A stretch of 64,000 nt of DNA from Cryptomeria japonica. Taxonomy: Eukaryota; Streptophyta; Pinopsida; Cupressales; Cupressaceae. The stretch lies in assembly GCF_030272615.1 (NCBI RefSeq), contig NC_081415.1:231579303-231643302 (forward strand), read 5' to 3'. The translations under genes and the position numbers were made by a program. Under the pieces are notes generated by a model. It saw only the letters and a list, made by a program, of their open reading frames with translations, was not told where the DNA came from and made no database searches. Below are positions 63,024-64,000 of this stretch, piece by piece. The number at the start of each line of letters is the position of its first letter. Position 1 is the first letter of the stretch.

Positions 63024-64000
63024 TACAGTCTTCAAAATGGTCTCTTGTTCAAAGGCAATCAGTTATGTGTACCTAGAGGATCCATGAGAGAAAATCTCAT
63101 ACAAGAGAAACACAATGGTAGTCTAAGTGGACACTTTGGAATCAATAAAACTTTTGATCTAGTACAGAGGTACTACTATTGGCCTAAGTTTCCAAGGGAT
63201 GTGAGAAGGTATGTGGAGCAATGTGGTGTGTGTCAAAGGGTAAAAGGAGGATCAAGTAATGCAGGCCTCTATCAACCATTACCGGTCCCAAATAGGCATT
63301 GGGAGTGTGTGAGCATGGACTTTGTGGTAGGACTCCCCAAGACAAAGACAGGTATGGATAGCATCTATGTGGTGGTAGATAGATTTTCTAAGATGAGCCA
63401 TTTTATTCCATGTAGAACTACTCATGATGCTAGTTATATTGCACATCTCTTCTTTAAGGAGATTATAAGGATTCATGGACTCCCAATAAGTATTGTTTCA
63501 AATAGGGATAGCAAGTTCATGGGCCATTTTTGGCAAACCTTATGGAGAAGACTAGGGACTAATTTGTCATTCAGCTCAGCTTACCATCCACAAACTGATG
63601 GTCAAACTGAAGTCATTAACAGGGTGTTAGGCAACTTATTGAGGTGTCTAACCAAGGAGTATGGGTAGACATGGGATCTAGTTATTCCACAAGCTGAGTA
63701 TGCCTACAATGACAGTGTAAATAGGACCACTGGAAGGAGTCCTTTTGAGGTTGTCTATGGCAAACATCCAAGAGGGGTGTGTGAACTAAGAGAACTTGGT
63801 TCCATGGAGATGAAGAGTGGGCAAGCAGAGGACTTCACTCAAACCATCAAGGAAGTCCAAGAACAGGTCAAGAGAGCCATCCTAGAGTCTACTAAAAAAT
63901 TGAAAGAAAAAGTGGATGAAAGAAGGAGAGAGGTTCAGTTCAAAGTGGGTGACTATGTGATGGTCCATTTAAGCAAAGCTAGAATGCAAAATGGCAAGCC
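63024..64000 (+). pseudogene. Gypsy integrase, incomplete at window end
   Basis: The zinc-binding H2C2 region is present, HNGSLSGHFGINKT with C-G-V-C in VEQCGVCQRVKGG. The core has CVSMDFVVGLPKTKTGMDSI (first Asp) and IRIHGLPISIVSNRDSKFMG, where the second catalytic Asp of the S-D-R-D motif is Asn. SAYHPQTDGQTEVINRVLGN carries the Glu. A TAG lies at 63666-63668, then the frame is open to 64000 with AEYAYNDSVNRTTGRSPFEV and KVGDYVMVHLSK (start of the GPY/F region). The C-terminus is outside the window. Confidence 0.9.

Larger units (their letters stand above)
58142..64000 (+). mobile_element. Ty3/gypsy LTR retrotransposon, truncated by window end
   Basis: The order is 5' LTR, PBS, gag with zinc knuckle, protease, RT, RNase H, integrase, the Ty3/gypsy order (integrase last). 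All coding parts lie in a single reading frame from 59760 to the window end, interrupted only by six in-frame stops and no frameshift. The integrase C-terminus, any chromodomain, PPT and 3' LTR lie beyond the window. The lineage is therefore not assigned, though the integrase and gag style fit chromovirus-type elements. Confidence 0.93.

Overview
This is a gene-poor, transposon-packed stretch of a large plant nuclear genome. The plant assignment rests on families and features known from plants: a CACTA/En-Spm TNP2 transposase with its plant-type accessory domains, Ty1/copia and Ty3/gypsy elements primed by the initiator-tRNA-Met type site TGGTATCAGAGC, L1-like LINEs that carry an RNase H domain, and relics of plant housekeeping genes (clathrin heavy chain, ribosomal protein eL22). 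The density of old, nested, intron-containing relics suggests a gymnosperm-like giant genome, but that is inference. No intact host gene, tRNA or rRNA was seen.

Layout. 0-3 kb: minus-strand LINE remnants (RNase H plus two kinds of downstream ORF, called type K and type L here). 3.7 kb: eL22 pseudogene. 5.3-9.7 kb: first copy of an unrecognised element, 'family A', with a decayed protein of about 1000 residues and an ATCGG-rich repeat block upstream. 10.1-16.7 kb: a structurally complete but mutated minus-strand copia element with 641-bp LTRs, a 5-bp target duplication, PBS and PPT. 17.6-27.2 kb: a plus-strand CACTA-like gene set made of TNP2, a SET-domain gene and a second CACTA-associated gene. 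27.6-40.7 kb: a clathrin heavy chain pseudogene split by a second family A copy, which is itself split by a 5.9-kb LINE, a three-level nest. 40.7-47.2 kb: repeat arrays and further LINE 3' ends carrying type L ORFs. 47.7-52.1 kb: 'family B', a long decayed ORF with the same architecture as family A plus a G-patch-like motif and a coiled coil. 52.5-55.6 kb: a minus-strand hAT-like transposase pseudogene with a visible TATA box and 5'UTR intron. 56.6-57.8 kb: hairpin-rich repeats. 58.1-64 kb: a Ty3/gypsy element cut by the window end.

The parts most worth follow-up are the SET-domain gene inside the CACTA cluster, the recurring ORF downstream of the LINE RNase H domain, the family A/B proteins, and the nested disruption and exon duplication of the clathrin gene. 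Coding relics are mostly broken by nonsense codons; where a cause can be judged they look mainly like C-to-T/G-to-A changes, as expected for old methylated repeats. Boundaries described as approximate were judged by eye from repeated copies.
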